NCBI RefSeq assembly: GCF_050947875.1
Contig: NW_027460346.1
Location: 2,484,000 to 2,547,999 of the forward strand
Source: Dermacentor variabilis
Lineage: Eukaryota; Arthropoda; Arachnida; Ixodida; Ixodidae
Length of the DNA stretch: 64,000 bases
Reading direction: 5' to 3'
A program made the translations under genes and the position numbers. Every line of letters starts with the position of its first letter. Within the stretch, counting starts at the first letter, position 1. The notes under the pieces were generated by a model. It did no database searches, was not told where the DNA came from, and was given only the letters and a program-made list of their open reading frames with translations. Below, piece after piece: positions 34,220-44,609 of this stretch.

Positions 34220-35617
34220 CGTCAATGGAGGATTTCGACACGACGAAGATAATGCAGCATTACCCCCAGGAGCTGCATGGTCAAGTTTTCCATCCGGGAG
34301 GGTCCATAATTGGTCGGCGACGAATAGTGGTGTGGCTGGGGCGACTTGGACCGATGGCGCTGAGGTGACGGCGAGCGAGCAGGACGACTGTCGGTGACGG
34401 ATATGCCTGAGGTAGGAGGCATACGGAGAGACGTGTAACGGCGTGGCTCGGCATGTGGGCGAGGAGGTGGGGAAAAGGAGCTAAATTACGGTGATGTCCA
34501 GGAGGTGCGGTAGTGGCAAGCAACGTGGCCAATGCGGAGGTAACGGAAGCAAATGGGCTTGTCGTCTGGAGTCCACTCTGATACACCGCAACCCTACCAC
34601 TCGGTAGGGTTGCGGTATCTCAGAGGGGAATACAAATTGCCGCGAGGCGGAGCAGTCGGCACCAGTCGGGCGTCAGGTCGGGAGAGGGAGCAGGCAGCAG
34701 GAAAACCTAGGTTTGAAAATTCTTGCCGTACAACTGCCTGAATGAGAGATCACGAGGGCTGGTTGGTCAATGGTGGGTTCAAGTGGGCGTGAATGGAACG
34801 GCGCAGGACTTGTAACCTCGAGTTCGCGGCGAACAATACATGTGAGTGCTCATTTAAGGGTGGTGAAGCGGTAAGGTCAATGCAAGCATAGTCGCAGCCA
34901 TGTAAGGGAGCCGGGAGAACTGTGAAATGACGTGGCGGCATTCCTTGACAATGACGTCAATAGTGGAGACGTTGAAGACCAACAAGTTGAATGCGTCGTC
35001 CGCGATCCCTTTGAATATGTGGCCGACTTTGTCAACCTCTGCCATTTTGTCGTTGACGTTCCGGCAAAGAGCGAGCACGTCTTGTATGTACGAGACATAC
35101 GATTCAGTAGAAGACTGAACTCGGGTAGCAAGCTCTTTTCTAGCAGCCAGCTACCGACCAGTGGGATTTCCAAAAAGGTCGACGAGATTCTCTTTGAAAT
35201 CATCCCAGCTAGAGATCTCGTCCTCGTGTGTCCAGAACCAGACACGAGAATCGTTCCACCCAAGTAGAATAGGACATTGGCTAGCATAATGGTAGGGTCC
35301 CAGCAGTTGTTTTGGCTAGCACGCTCATACAGGTTGAGCCTGTTCTCAATGTCGACATTATCTTGGCCGGGGAATATGCCAGGATCGCGAGGATCGGTAA
35401 CCGTAATGTACATTGTTGTCAAGTCGCAGGAGTAGGAGACGAGGTTATGGTGGCTAGAAGGGGAGGTGTCAGCATTGGCTGGGCTGCGCCGCGTACGGCG
35501 GTGCGGCATTTTTTCATGACGACAGGTGGCGCTCGCGTCGTCTCCGAGATGCCTAGCGCGAGGTTGTGTTTGAGCGGAGGCATTGGTTTGAGCCAAAGCC
35601 GGTCGTGGTTTGAGCAA
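34220..35617 (-). pseudogene. Gypsy gag region
   Basis: A reverse-strand frame of 246 codons at 35617-34877 contains TVTDPRDPGIFPGQDNVDIE and LYERASQNNCWDP, the start of the capsid-type gag domain of tick gypsy elements. After about 35.2 kb the capsid sequence changes frame. Near 34540-34560 the sense strand reads PICFRYLRIGHVACH, a degenerate CCHC knuckle with its second cysteine replaced by tyrosine. A local 14-bp hairpin (CCGCAACCCTACC/GGTAGGGTTGCGG, about 34587-34617) adds to the damage. The 5' LTR and primer-binding site that should lie beyond 35.6 kb are absent. Confidence 0.75.
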
Positions 35618-35736
35618 TCTCTCCGGCGTGCGCCTCGTGTAGTTAGCTTTGTGTGCCCCGCTTTTGTTTGCTAGTGCATGACGGATCCTGACGGCTCACC
35701 TGCGAGTTTGTTGTTTCCTTGTGCCGACTCAACGTG

Positions 35737-38700
35737 ATGGCAAAACAACAGAGACATTGTTTTGCTCCTGGATGTACCACTGGATACGTCTCAGCCAGAA
35801 AAAAAGGAAAGAAGGCCTCTCTCTTCGCCGTCCCCGCCGATGATTAACACCGCCAGGCTTGGGAACGTTCCATTCCGCGAGCTGACAAGCCACTGGACAA
35901 GAACTGCGTTGTGTGTGAAGTTCACTTCGACGAGAGGTTTGTAGTTCGCAGCTACACACATGTAATCAACGGTGAAACAGTGGAAATTCCCCGTGATCGC
36001 CCTTCTCTAACACCTGATGCGGTTCCAACTTTGTTCCCCAACGTCCCTGCGTACCTTTCCAAGAAGCTACCATCGAAAAGAAAGACAGCTACTTCGACTG
36101 GATGTGTGCCGCACAAGCGAAAGAAGGTCGACCATTCAGATGAGCATGATGACAGTGTAGTCAGCGACATCCCATCAACTTCGCATTCTGACAGCAGCAG
36201 CGGAGGCTTGGACAGTGTTATAGAAGTAAGCCTCCCAAGTAAGTTCTGGGCAAGGCACCTGATTTCAAGCGCTCCAAAAGTTGTGGCATTTTCTGTGTGT
36301 GCGTCGAGCGGCGAAACAATGTGCTTTCAGAAGTTACTTTTGTGCACTAGTACTGATGTAGATTTCCACTGCACTGCATATGTGCAGGGATCATTGGTGA
36401 AAAGCGTCAATGTTAGCAATGTTATTGATGTGAAGGAGTTGCTGTTTCAGATAGATGCTATGAGTCCTTGTGAAGGGTTAGAAATTCTCAGAATTGATAA
36501 TACAAAAACAAAACACGAAGTTTATGGAGGGAAGCATTACAGCCTCAGATGTTGCAGAATATCCCAAAATGAGACGAGGTGCTTGCAATGCAAGTACCTT
36601 CGGAAGTTGCTGCTGAATCAAGCCTCCTACAAACGCACACGAGGAAGACAGGCTAACTTGTCACGCAAGCTAGTAAGAAAAAATGACCAACTTCGTCGAC
36701 AGGCTGAGCATTGGCAAGCTGAGTGACACGGTCAAAAAAATGAAACGGGGCAATGAAGCTACGTCTACTGCTCATTTTGAAGCAAAGTTGGCAAGCCTGT
36801 CAAGAAAGCAGCAAATGCAAGTCAGAACATGCTTCGAAGCTTCAACTAGGAAAGGCACAAATGGTATGAAGTATGAGCAAGAGTGGATCGTGGAATGCAT
36901 TGTTATGCATATGAAGAGCCCACGACTTTATGACCACATTCGAAAGCACAAAGTAATGGTTGTCCCGAGTCCTTCATGCCTGCAGTCTTACATCTGCAGG
37001 ACAAAAGCGGGTTTGGAATAAATGAAAAGGTGCTCGCGGCAGTAGCTGAGAAGGCAAAGGGCATTGACGTTCGACGCAGACATGGAGGCATCCTTATTGA
37101 CGAGATAAAGCTCTCAGAAAACTTGAGGGTCAACAGAAATGGACTGATCGACGGATTCGTTGACCTCGGCAGCTACACCTCTGGAGAACAAGCAGAGATC
37201 CATTGTGACCATGGGCTGGTGATTTTGTTTCAGCCATTCACCGGCAAATGGCAACAAATTCTCGGGGTTTTCGGCTCGCGAGGTAATGTGAAAGCGGATC
37301 TACTGTCCAGAATAATTGTTGATACTGTGATCTGCTCTGAGAAATCTGGACTCTTTGTTGATTTCGTCACATGCGATGGCGCTTCATGGAATAGAAGCAT
37401 GTGGAAAATTTTTGGCATTAGCGGAAATCTAAAAAATACGGTGTCTAAAGTACAGCACCCAGTGGATACAAGTAGATACCTACATTTCATTTCGGACTTC
37501 CCTCATCTTGTTAAATGTGTGCGTAATTCCATAGCATCGAAAGGGCTCTTGACACCTAATGGAAGAGTGGGCAACGAGTACATGAAGGAAGCTTGGAAGT
37601 TTGACACTGCGAGTACAGTACGGCTGAGAGCAATGCCACATGTAACCATGGCTGTTTGCCAGCCAAATGGATTTGAAAAGATGCGAGTGAACCTGGCGTT
37701 TAGGTTCTTCAGCGACGAGGTATCGAGGGGCCTTTATATATACAAGAATGAAGTGGAGACCCGCTATGGTCCTGGCAGTACAATGGCAACCTCATTGTTT
37801 GTATCTATGATGAGGGACCTAATTGATGCGATGACGTCTAGGTACAGCCGGAAGGGTTTGAGATGAGGCAGTGAACAAGCCAAACACATAAAAAAGTTCT
37901 TGGATTTTCTTGATGTGTGGGAGCAAGCAGTCGGAAAGCAGGGTGGGTTCCTGAGCCAAGGAACAGCTGAAGGCCTCCGTGTAACCCTCTCCAGCACACT
38001 CTCCCTGTTGACTTACGTCACAGAGACATTAGGCTTCAATTATTTGATGACCTCACGTTTGTGCCAGGACGCCCTTGAAAACCTGTTTGGTATATTAAGG
38101 CAAATGTCAGGTTCCAATGACCACCCCACCCCAGCGCAATTCTTGATTTCTGTTAACTGCCCGAGTTTCTATAGCTTGGCCTGGTCACCTACCAGCGGCA
38201 ATACGTCGCAAGGAGTTCTCAGTAGCCTGCTTGACCCACGCCACTGCAAAAATTTGGTCGACATGCAAAGTAAGCTGGATGATCTCCTGGATGTGGGCCA
38301 CCTAAATGAAGTTCACGAGATGGTAAAGGCATGTGATGCGATGCCAGATCATCGTGAAATGGTAGGCTCAAATAGCGACTCTCGCATAACCTACTACGTT
38401 AGTGGGTATGTGGCCAGAAAAATGCTAATGAGAACAAAGTGCGAAGAGTGTTCTCAGCTGTTGCTTCAAGCAAAAGACTCTCACTTGCTTCCGGAAGAGT
38501 CGTGCCTAACCAACCACATGGATAGAGGTGGCCTACTCTACCCATCTCACGCACTAAAAGACTTGGTTGCTGCGATAGAAGATGCCTTCACGCATTGTTT
38601 CAGCTTCAACAAGTTGAAGGCTGACAGCATTATGGACCTGATTTCCTGCCTCTCCATAAATAAGCTGCATATGGTTGGCTGTGCACAACATCACGTAGAA

Positions 38701-38826
38701 TTCACCAACCAAGTGATACGGTTTTTTGTTATCACGAGGTTGCACTTCCTTGTCGCAGGAGAGAACGCTTCGAAGCAAGGGAAACGAGAAAAAATGAAGT
38801 ACCTCAGGCTGAGGTGCACAACATAA
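35737..38826 (+). pseudogene. THAP/P-element-like transposase, broken
   Basis: This is an intronless plus-strand gene of about 1030 codons. An N-terminal THAP zinc finger begins at the ATG at 35737 (CFAPGC, then NCVVCEVHF, then DAVPTLFP), and a leucine/charged region follows near 36650. The P-type transposase core has GILIDEIKLSENL, VTCDGASWNRSMWKIF and HFISDFPHLVKCVRN. The C-terminal block has SRLCQDALENLFGIL. Four lesions are visible: a TAA in the THAP domain at 35845-35847, a frameshift near 36715, a second near 37010 that returns to the first frame, and a TGA at 37864-37866. It is dead as read. It may be a THAP9-like transposase of a P element; no convincing terminal repeats were found. 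It abuts the truncated 5' end of the gypsy element. Confidence 0.85.
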
Positions 38827-38829
38827 CTG

Positions 38830-39737
38830 CAAAGTTTATATCAGTTAGACCAAGACAAAGCATCTGAATATGTATATAGAACAGGAATTGTTCACATCAC
38901 ATTGTATGCCCAGAAATATCTGCATATCTGAACAGAACTTGCCACCTGACAAATTATTATCGTTTGCACTGCACCTTGTTCACCATTTCTGGGTATATAC
39001 CTCCATTATATATTGAATTTGTGCTCCATTTCGTGTCATATTGTTTGTTTGAGAGCTAGCAACCATGTATATACAGTCGACCGTGTGCATTATTTTATTA
39101 ACAATAAATATTCTTTTTCTTTTCTAAGACATTCTTGGCATTTTCCTAGGTGCCACATACGTGGACTTAGTTCTTTGCAGGTTTCAAATATTCGAAACCA
39201 AATTTCCCTTTGCGCTCTCATTATACTCAGTTTTGACCATTGGTGTCTACAGTTCTACCTTTCATTGCAAAATTAAATAAACTTGAAATAATCCTGGTTC
39301 ACTTGAGCGGCCCGGCCCGTTTCAAGTGCCGAGGCGCGCACCATCCAGTAGACGATTAGGACAAGCGCCTATAGCTCATGGCACTAATAAAGTCACACCA
39401 GGCAGAACAGCATACGGTACCCTATAATAGTCCCTTAAAATGAAAATGCTGCACTGGCAAACCGCAAACGACCGCCTACTGCGGAAGCTTTCTCTGTTCG
39501 GTGGAATTATGAGTTTCATAAGTGTTGCACAGAGCGCGAAGCTAAAGCACGGCGATAAAACGACCAAAATTTAGTAGTACGTCAGGCCAGCTACAGTGAT
39601 AAAGTCGCCTAGCCTTTAAAATGATTCTCCGATACGCGTATTGCGCCCCAACAAGCCGCGGAGCGAGAAAACACTTCACAGCGGAACCAAACAACCGCAG
39701 CGGACCTTAGCCAGCGTACGGGACGCATCTCGGAGTA
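38830..39737. other. 3' flank of broken transposase; gypsy-leader-like
   Basis: Poly-A-type signals (AATAAA near 39104 and 39276) follow the broken transposase. GC content rises sharply after about 39300. The last bases before the P element (GCATCTCGGAG) resemble the leader just upstream of gag in the gypsy element (reverse strand, near 35550), so the P element may have landed in another gypsy-like copy. Confidence 0.4.
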
Positions 39738-39745
39738 TCTCGGAG
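39738..39745. repeat. P-element target duplication, left
   Basis: TCTCGGAG immediately precedes the left terminal repeat and is repeated exactly at 44250-44257. Eight base pairs is the duplication length made by P-element transposases. A further TCTCGGAG copy plus TA lies just to the left (39728-39737). Confidence 0.95.
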
Positions 39746-39784
39746 TAGGGTGCCTCGATGCGCGCGCCCCCGCTTAGGGTGAGG
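39746..39784 (+). repeat. P-element left terminal inverted repeat
   Basis: The 39-bp repeat starts TAGGGTGCCTCGATG and ends GCTTAGGGTGAGG. It is the exact reverse complement of 44211-44249. TAGGGTG occurs at both the outer and inner edges, so each repeat carries two direct copies of that heptamer, a possible transposase-binding arrangement. Confidence 0.95.
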
Positions 39785-39927
39785 TCACCCTTTGAACCAG
39801 CCGGCGCCGCCTAAACCTGTTTTCGCGCGCTCCCTCCGCCATTGCGTTGCCCGCGTCGACTTCGCCGCGCTGCTGTGCGGGCGTCCTCGAAACGCTGCTG
39901 CGTTCGCGCGGCTTTCATCGGCGTAGA

Positions 39928-40080
39928 ATGCCTGGATGTTGTGTTCCTCAGTGCTCCAACCATTCGAGAAATGGTTGGAGGATGTTCCATTTTCCAAGGG
40001 ACCCAAAAAGGCGGCTTCTGTGGCTGGTGCGAGTCAAGCGTGACAAGTGGCAACCGACGAACTCCTCGTGTGTCTGCAGC
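39928..40080 (+). CDS. P-element transposase, exon 1 (THAP domain)
   Basis: The ATG at 39928 opens a 51-codon exon reading MPGCCVPQCSNH...FHFPRDPKRR. It is the first half of a C2CH THAP zinc finger, with Cys4/Cys5 and Cys9 as the first ligand pair. The donor GTAAGT at 40081 follows AGC without splitting a codon. The start lies 143 bp inside the left terminal repeat, in GC-rich sequence without an obvious TATA box. The THAP domain would recognise the element's own ends. Confidence 0.9.
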
Positions 40081-40554
40081 GTAAGTGCCACATGTTGGTT
40101 CAGTGCTGTTTTTGTTGCGATTTATTTGTATTTTGTTGCGTTTGGGCAGCTAAGTGTCGTTCAATATTCTTCTTGCTCGGCTTAAAAAAGCTGCGTGAAA
40201 CACTAAAACAAAGTAAATGAGTTTCACTACAGCGCGGTACAGGCCATTGTCTGCCGCTTGCTTGTTCGCATCCGAAATTGCACGACACGTGTCCGCTGGG
40301 GAATACGTACCACGCGTGCTTTCGCCGCTTCTTTTCATTCAAAGGTAATTGCCTTTACTAGGCGCTTGCCAGCGAATTGCGGTCTGGGCCCAAACATTGC
40401 ATCAAGGCACAGAGCATGAGGACAAGCAAGGGCACATAAGCTGTGGCAATTACTGTGCAAATGGATGGTCCAGGAACCAATTTTGATTAATTCACTCACG
40501 ATTTCTGAAGTTGTTTTTGACATGTGTGCGGCGTTGGGTAGCTTCCGCTGCCTA

Positions 40555-40822
40555 TTAACCGGACGCTTCGTCCTACGACGCCGCATTATGTCAGTAAATG
40601 AGATTAACAGAGATCGTTGTTATGTGCAGATTGAGGCGCTCATTCGAGTAATTCGCCTGATATTTCGACTAATTTGTTCTTTGGCCTGTTAACCCGACGC
40701 TTCGTTCTGCGATGGCGGATTAAGTCAGTGAATGAGATAGACAGGATATGTTATGTGCAGATTGAGGCTCTCATTCGAGTAATTCGACTGATATTTGGAC
40801 TACTGTGTTCTCTTGCGTGCTG
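40555..40822 (+). repeat. 134-bp tandem duplication in P-element intron 1
   Basis: TTAACCGGACGCTTCGT at 40555 recurs as TTAACCCGACGCTTCGT at 40689, and the copies run in parallel for about 134 bp each (shared TTATGTGCAGATTGAGG and CTCATTCGAGTAATTCG). They are about 85-90% alike by eye. The duplication lies wholly inside the 807-bp first intron. Confidence 0.8.
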
Positions 40823-40887
40823 CCTTCATTGTTTTCATTATCGAGCCGGAAATGCGCCGCTAATTTCAATATCAAATTCATCTGCAG

Positions 40888-40981
40888 GCTCATTTCGAAG
40901 CCAGCAGCTTCGAACAGAACCGCGCGGATGGGTGGAAGAAGCTCAAGCCTAATGCTGTACCAACGGTGTTCCCATTCAAAG
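40888..40981 (+). CDS. P-element transposase, exon 2 (THAP end)
   Basis: The acceptor TCATCTGCAG ends at 40887. The exon encodes 31 codons, AHFEASSFEQNRADGW...KPNAVPTVFPFK, plus one base. His53 of AHF completes the C2CH set with Cys50 from exon 1. AVPTVF at residues 74-79 is the hallmark end of a THAP domain. The donor GTGAGA starts at 40982. Phase matches both neighbours, so the three exons read as one frame. Confidence 0.9.
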
Positions 40982-41175
40982 GTGAGATGCCTCCTGACCC
41001 TGGTATTTGTTACCACGTTGCTTATCGGCTCATTATCTACATTTGAAAAAGTTATGTGAGGAAACGATTCATGCGCATACATATTAAATTTTCTGGCGCG
41101 CCTTCTATTCTGCTTTTAGTTAACACAATCTTAAATATATGTAATGGGCATTTTTTCTTATTTATCTGTTTCCAG

Positions 41176-43589
41176 AACTTCCTAAAGAGCGAAGGCCACC
41201 AAGGGAACGAAATGCACACGTGCCTGCATTATTCAGTGACGACGCAGCCGCACACAATTCTTCACGAGAAGTGAGAAACGTTCTTCCCTCAACTACGCAG
41301 GAATTTTCTCCCGCTGATTCTTCGTCAGACGGGGAGATAAATGAGAGATTGGCGGCTACGGAAACCAACAATGCTAATGGGCAACTTACTTCGACCCCCA
41401 GGGATGCACGGCTTCAAGAAACTGCAATAGTTACTGCGACCCAACCCCTCGATTCTGAGGCAGCTGAGCTTAGGAAGAAGATTGCAGATCTCACAGCAGC
41501 CAATAATAAGCTTAGACAACATCATAACGAATCTAAGAACACTGTCAAAAAACTACAGATGCAGGTACGCAAGCTGCAGAAAGAGGCAACTAATTTCTCA
41601 CGAAATACGAAGTTTTTAAATGAAGACCAAATTCGTGCTCTTTCTCGGAACAACAATCATGGTAATTCGTGGTCAGCGCAAACAGTAAAGCAAGGTCTAA
41701 AAATTAAATTTGCTTGTGGAACCACCGGGTATGAAACACTCAGAAAGATTGGCTACCCTCTTCCATCCAGCAGAACGTTAGCAAGAAGAATTCAGGGCCT
41801 GAAGTTTCTGCCAGGTATCCTGCATGAAGTGATCGACGTCATGAGGTCGAAAGCAGAGGGAATGGAGGACGTGGAGAAAGACTGCGTTCTCTTTTTAGAT
41901 GAAATGGAGATAGCACCCGGATTTGAACTCGACCGTGGCGAAGACGTGCTTCTGGGAGGAACGACGTTGCCCTCAAAGCCTGAAGAGCCAGCCAATCATG
42001 CTTTGGTGTTTATGCTAGGTGGGGTAAACCAGAGATGGAAGCAAGTGATAGCCTATGAATTCACTGGTAGGCACGTGGACGGCTCTGTACTCAAGGCATA
42101 TGTCCTGGAAATAGTGCAGATATGCAGCCAGATTTCTCTAAGAGTCCGTGTTATCACATGTGACATGGGTGCAGCAAACCGCGCTATGTGGAGAGAATTT
42201 GGCTTTTCGAGCCACCGCCATTCGACAACTTCGTGCTCAATACCTCACCCAACCTTAAAAGGGAAGGAACTTTTTTTCATCTCGGACCCGGCACATGTCC
42301 TTAAGAACCTGAAAGGACAGCTTCTAAGCTCAAAAGTTTTCACACTCAGTGATACTACAGTAAGCAGGAACGGACTGACGGCCTCGAAGGTGAAATTGGA
42401 GCATGTACAGGCCGTCTTGGATTATGACGCAGCCAACGAACTTAAGGTAGCACCAAATTTGTCAGAAACCCACATTAGTTGTGGGCACTTCACCAAAATG
42501 AAAGTAGGAGTCGCTGTCCAGCTCTTCCGTGAAGCCCCACCAGCTATTCGGTTCCTAATAAAAGAAGGAGTGATTGAGCCAGAGGCCGAAACAACAGCGT
42601 GGTTTATGGACCTCGTTTCTAGGTGGTATGCCCTCATGTCATCGCGTCATCCCACCATGGCGCTAAGCCGCAGGAACATTACTAAATATCATGCCGCCTT
42701 GGACACACTACGCACGGCAACAGACACCATCAGAGAACTGAAAATGGGCACTGGATCTCAGTGGAAGCCATCGCAAGCAGGGGTCCTAATTGCGACAACG
42801 GCTGTCCTTCGCCTTCAAGAAGTGCTTCTTGGCAGTGAAGGGTATGAATTCCTCCTCACGAGCAGGCTGTTGCAAGACTGCCTAGAAAACCTTTTTTCTG
42901 TGGTGCGGCTCATGAAGCCAGTGCCCACTGCGTATGACTTGAAGTGTGCACTCCGACTCGTCAGCGTCAGCCACTTTCTTCACACTCCGAGATCAACAAG
43001 CTACGAACTTGACGACCGCGAATACCTTGTCGATCTGCTTGCACATAGCAAGAAGGAATGTGCAGAAAGCGAAGTCGATGAAATCAACGACACGGAAATT
43101 CTGTTCATTGAAGAGCTCACGTCAACCGAGTGCCGCATCTTGTTTTACCTTGGCGGTTTTATTTTGAAAGGAATTTTGAAATCTATAACTTGTCCGCAGT
43201 GCAAGGCTGCTCTCCTTGGCAAGCCTGACGATCAGTATGCTTCCCTGACTGCACTCAAGGAATACGTCAGGGATGGGCAAAACCTCGTATATCCAAGCGC
43301 TGATGTCATGAAAACTTTAAAAAACTACGAGGAACATTTCACCGCTGTCAACTCATGGTGCACAGGCAAATTTTTCACCATGAAGTCGCCACTTCGTTCT
43401 CTGATAGCCTATCTCGAAGGCATAGACAAACCCTCAGTGAACACATGCATGGCTCACAAAGAACGAATAAGCAAAATGCTGACTGCTGCATATGCCAGAG
43501 TGAGGCTCCGAATTCATCTCCGACAAATTCCGAGCACTCATCCTAGTGGCCACGGAAGCAAGACTTGTGCAGGGGTCAGCCTTGCGTAA
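41176..43589 (+). CDS. P-element transposase, exon 3 (catalytic)
   Basis: The acceptor TTTCCAG ends at 41175. The exon supplies residues 83-886, ending in a TAA at 43587-43589. A serine/acid-rich linker comes first, then a leucine-zipper-like coiled coil at about 174-222 (AELRKKIADLTAANNKL onward). The P-type core has candidate metal ligands D324 (VLFLDEMEIAPGF), D412 (TCDMGAANRAMWREF) and E653 (LLQDCLENLFSVVR), with HVLKNLK after FISDPA. A C-terminal IEELTSTECRILFYLGG and CPQCKAALL segment follows. The whole protein of 886 residues compares with about 750-900 for P and THAP9 proteins. Ligand assignments are inferred by motif position. A poly-A signal candidate is AATAAA at about 43787. Confidence 0.92.
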
Positions 43590-44210
43590 GCAAGCTGGAA
43601 TCTGCAGTTCTGCGAGCCTTTTCCTTCAAAGTCTGAAGTCTGCATCTATATATATAGTGATCACAACTATTTTATCAATTACGGTCTATTTAACATAAAT
43701 GTCGACTTTTAAAAAGTGCAATAATGTTCAGTGTTCACGTTCCCATTAAACACAAATCTCTAACTTTGTGTGTTTTCATAAGCACTGAATAAATGATTTC
43801 ATGTTTGCTTGGGTAACAGCTTTTGTATTCATCTGGCTGTTACCAGACGAAAAGGGGACTTTATATTTTATTACCGTTGCTGATGCTGTTTCTTCAAAGC
43901 GTGCAGAACCAAGACGTTGTTGCATTGACCGCGTCGGCTGAATTTTCTTACCGATCAAATTCACTCACTTGCATTGGGACATCAGTGAGGTTTCCCATGC
44001 AATCCTGTTTACCGCGCCTCCGTTCACGAAGAAAAATGCCCATTCAGCCTTTTAACGCCCTCCGCATAACAGCGCGGGAGAAAGGGGGTTAGCCCCAGTC
44101 GCTGCCGAGCGTGAGATAGGGAGCCGGAAAGCGGAGGAGTCCGTTCTCCGCGAGAACAAGCATGCAGTGGGAACGAGAATGGCGGCCGCCGTAGCAGACG
44201 ACGCAGATGT
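43590..44210. other. P-element 3' non-coding region
   Basis: This holds the 3' UTR and subterminal DNA of the P element. AATAAA lies near 43787. From 44040 onward it becomes GC-rich up to the right terminal repeat. No coding feature is supported. Confidence 0.6.
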
Positions 44211-44249
44211 CCTCACCCTAAGCGGGGGCGCGCGCATCGAGGCACCCTA
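44211..44249 (-). repeat. P-element right terminal inverted repeat
   Basis: This is the exact reverse complement of 39746-39784 over all 39 bp, starting CCTCACCCTAAGCGG and ending GAGGCACCCTA. The target duplication TCTCGGAG follows at 44250-44257. Confidence 0.95.
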
Positions 44250-44257
44250 TCTCGGAG

Positions 44258-44360
44258 CCGACAGCAGCGCCGCCGCATCGCCCTGAAAAAATGCTGCCTC
44301 TCGGGCGCTCCGATGCCGACACCTCCCCCTCTAGCCACCATAACGAGGTGTCGTCACCGG
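44258..44360 (+). mobile_element. Gypsy gag-start fragment, plus strand
   Basis: CCTGAAAAAATGC...GATGCCGACACCTCCCCCTC and TAGCCACCATAAC match the start of gag in the reverse-strand element (about 35520-35440). Here they lie on the plus strand, the shared peptide being ADTSPSSHHN. The match stops near 44360 where a reverse-oriented LTR leader begins. The P element sits just upstream of this gag start. Confidence 0.7.
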
Positions 44361-44600
44361 AAGCCATGGCAGGATGGTGCGGCCGCTGCGGAGCTCCGTG
44401 GCAAGGACGGGGAACGGCACCCTCCACCAAAATGTTACGCAAACAAAGTATTAAGACTGCAGACTATTTACAAAGTATATTTACAAAAGGTGACTGCAGC
44501 GGTGGCCAGTTCAGCCGACAGCTCGAGAGCGTTCGTCGTCTTCGTCGGGGCGCCCGCGTGCATCGATCGGCCACAAGAAACACTCAATATGCATGTATCA
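44361..44600 (-). mobile_element. Gypsy 5' LTR (family B) with leader
   Basis: TGTTACGCAAAC...GCATGTATCA at 44433-44600 (168 bp) is a family B LTR in reverse orientation. Its inner side reads on the sense strand GTAACA then TTTTGGTGGAGGGTGCC, the leader or primer-binding position, showing it is a 5' LTR. The leader runs into the oppositely oriented gag fragment at 44258-44360, so this is a rearranged junction or two abutting insertions. Confidence 0.75.
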
Positions 44601-44609
44601 ATAAGCGTC

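Larger units (their letters stand above)
39746..44249 (+). mobile_element. Complete P-superfamily DNA transposon
   Basis: The 4504-bp element has perfect 39-bp terminal inverted repeats, an exact 8-bp target duplication (TCTCGGAG at 39738-39745 and 44250-44257) and one plus-strand transposase gene in three exons with no stop or frameshift. P elements move by cut and paste, using a THAP zinc finger to bind DNA and a GTP-dependent RNase H-like nuclease. All parts needed for autonomy are visible. Identical repeats and an open reading frame argue that insertion was recent. I cannot tell whether the element is transcribed. It looks unrelated at sequence level to the broken THAP transposase at 35737-38826 beyond shared family motifs. 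Confidence 0.9.

Noticed and set aside
34587..34617. Regulatory hairpin in gag
   Set aside because: A 14-bp stem within a decayed gag frame, best explained as a local inverted duplication.
35500..39360. Terminal inverted repeats for the broken THAP transposase
   Set aside because: The best candidate pairing (GTGCGC...CTCG on each side) is too short and gapped to separate from chance.
40555..40822. Extra exons within P-element intron 1
   Set aside because: Open frames here do not extend the THAP domain; joining exon 1 directly to 40888 gives the uninterrupted C2CH finger.
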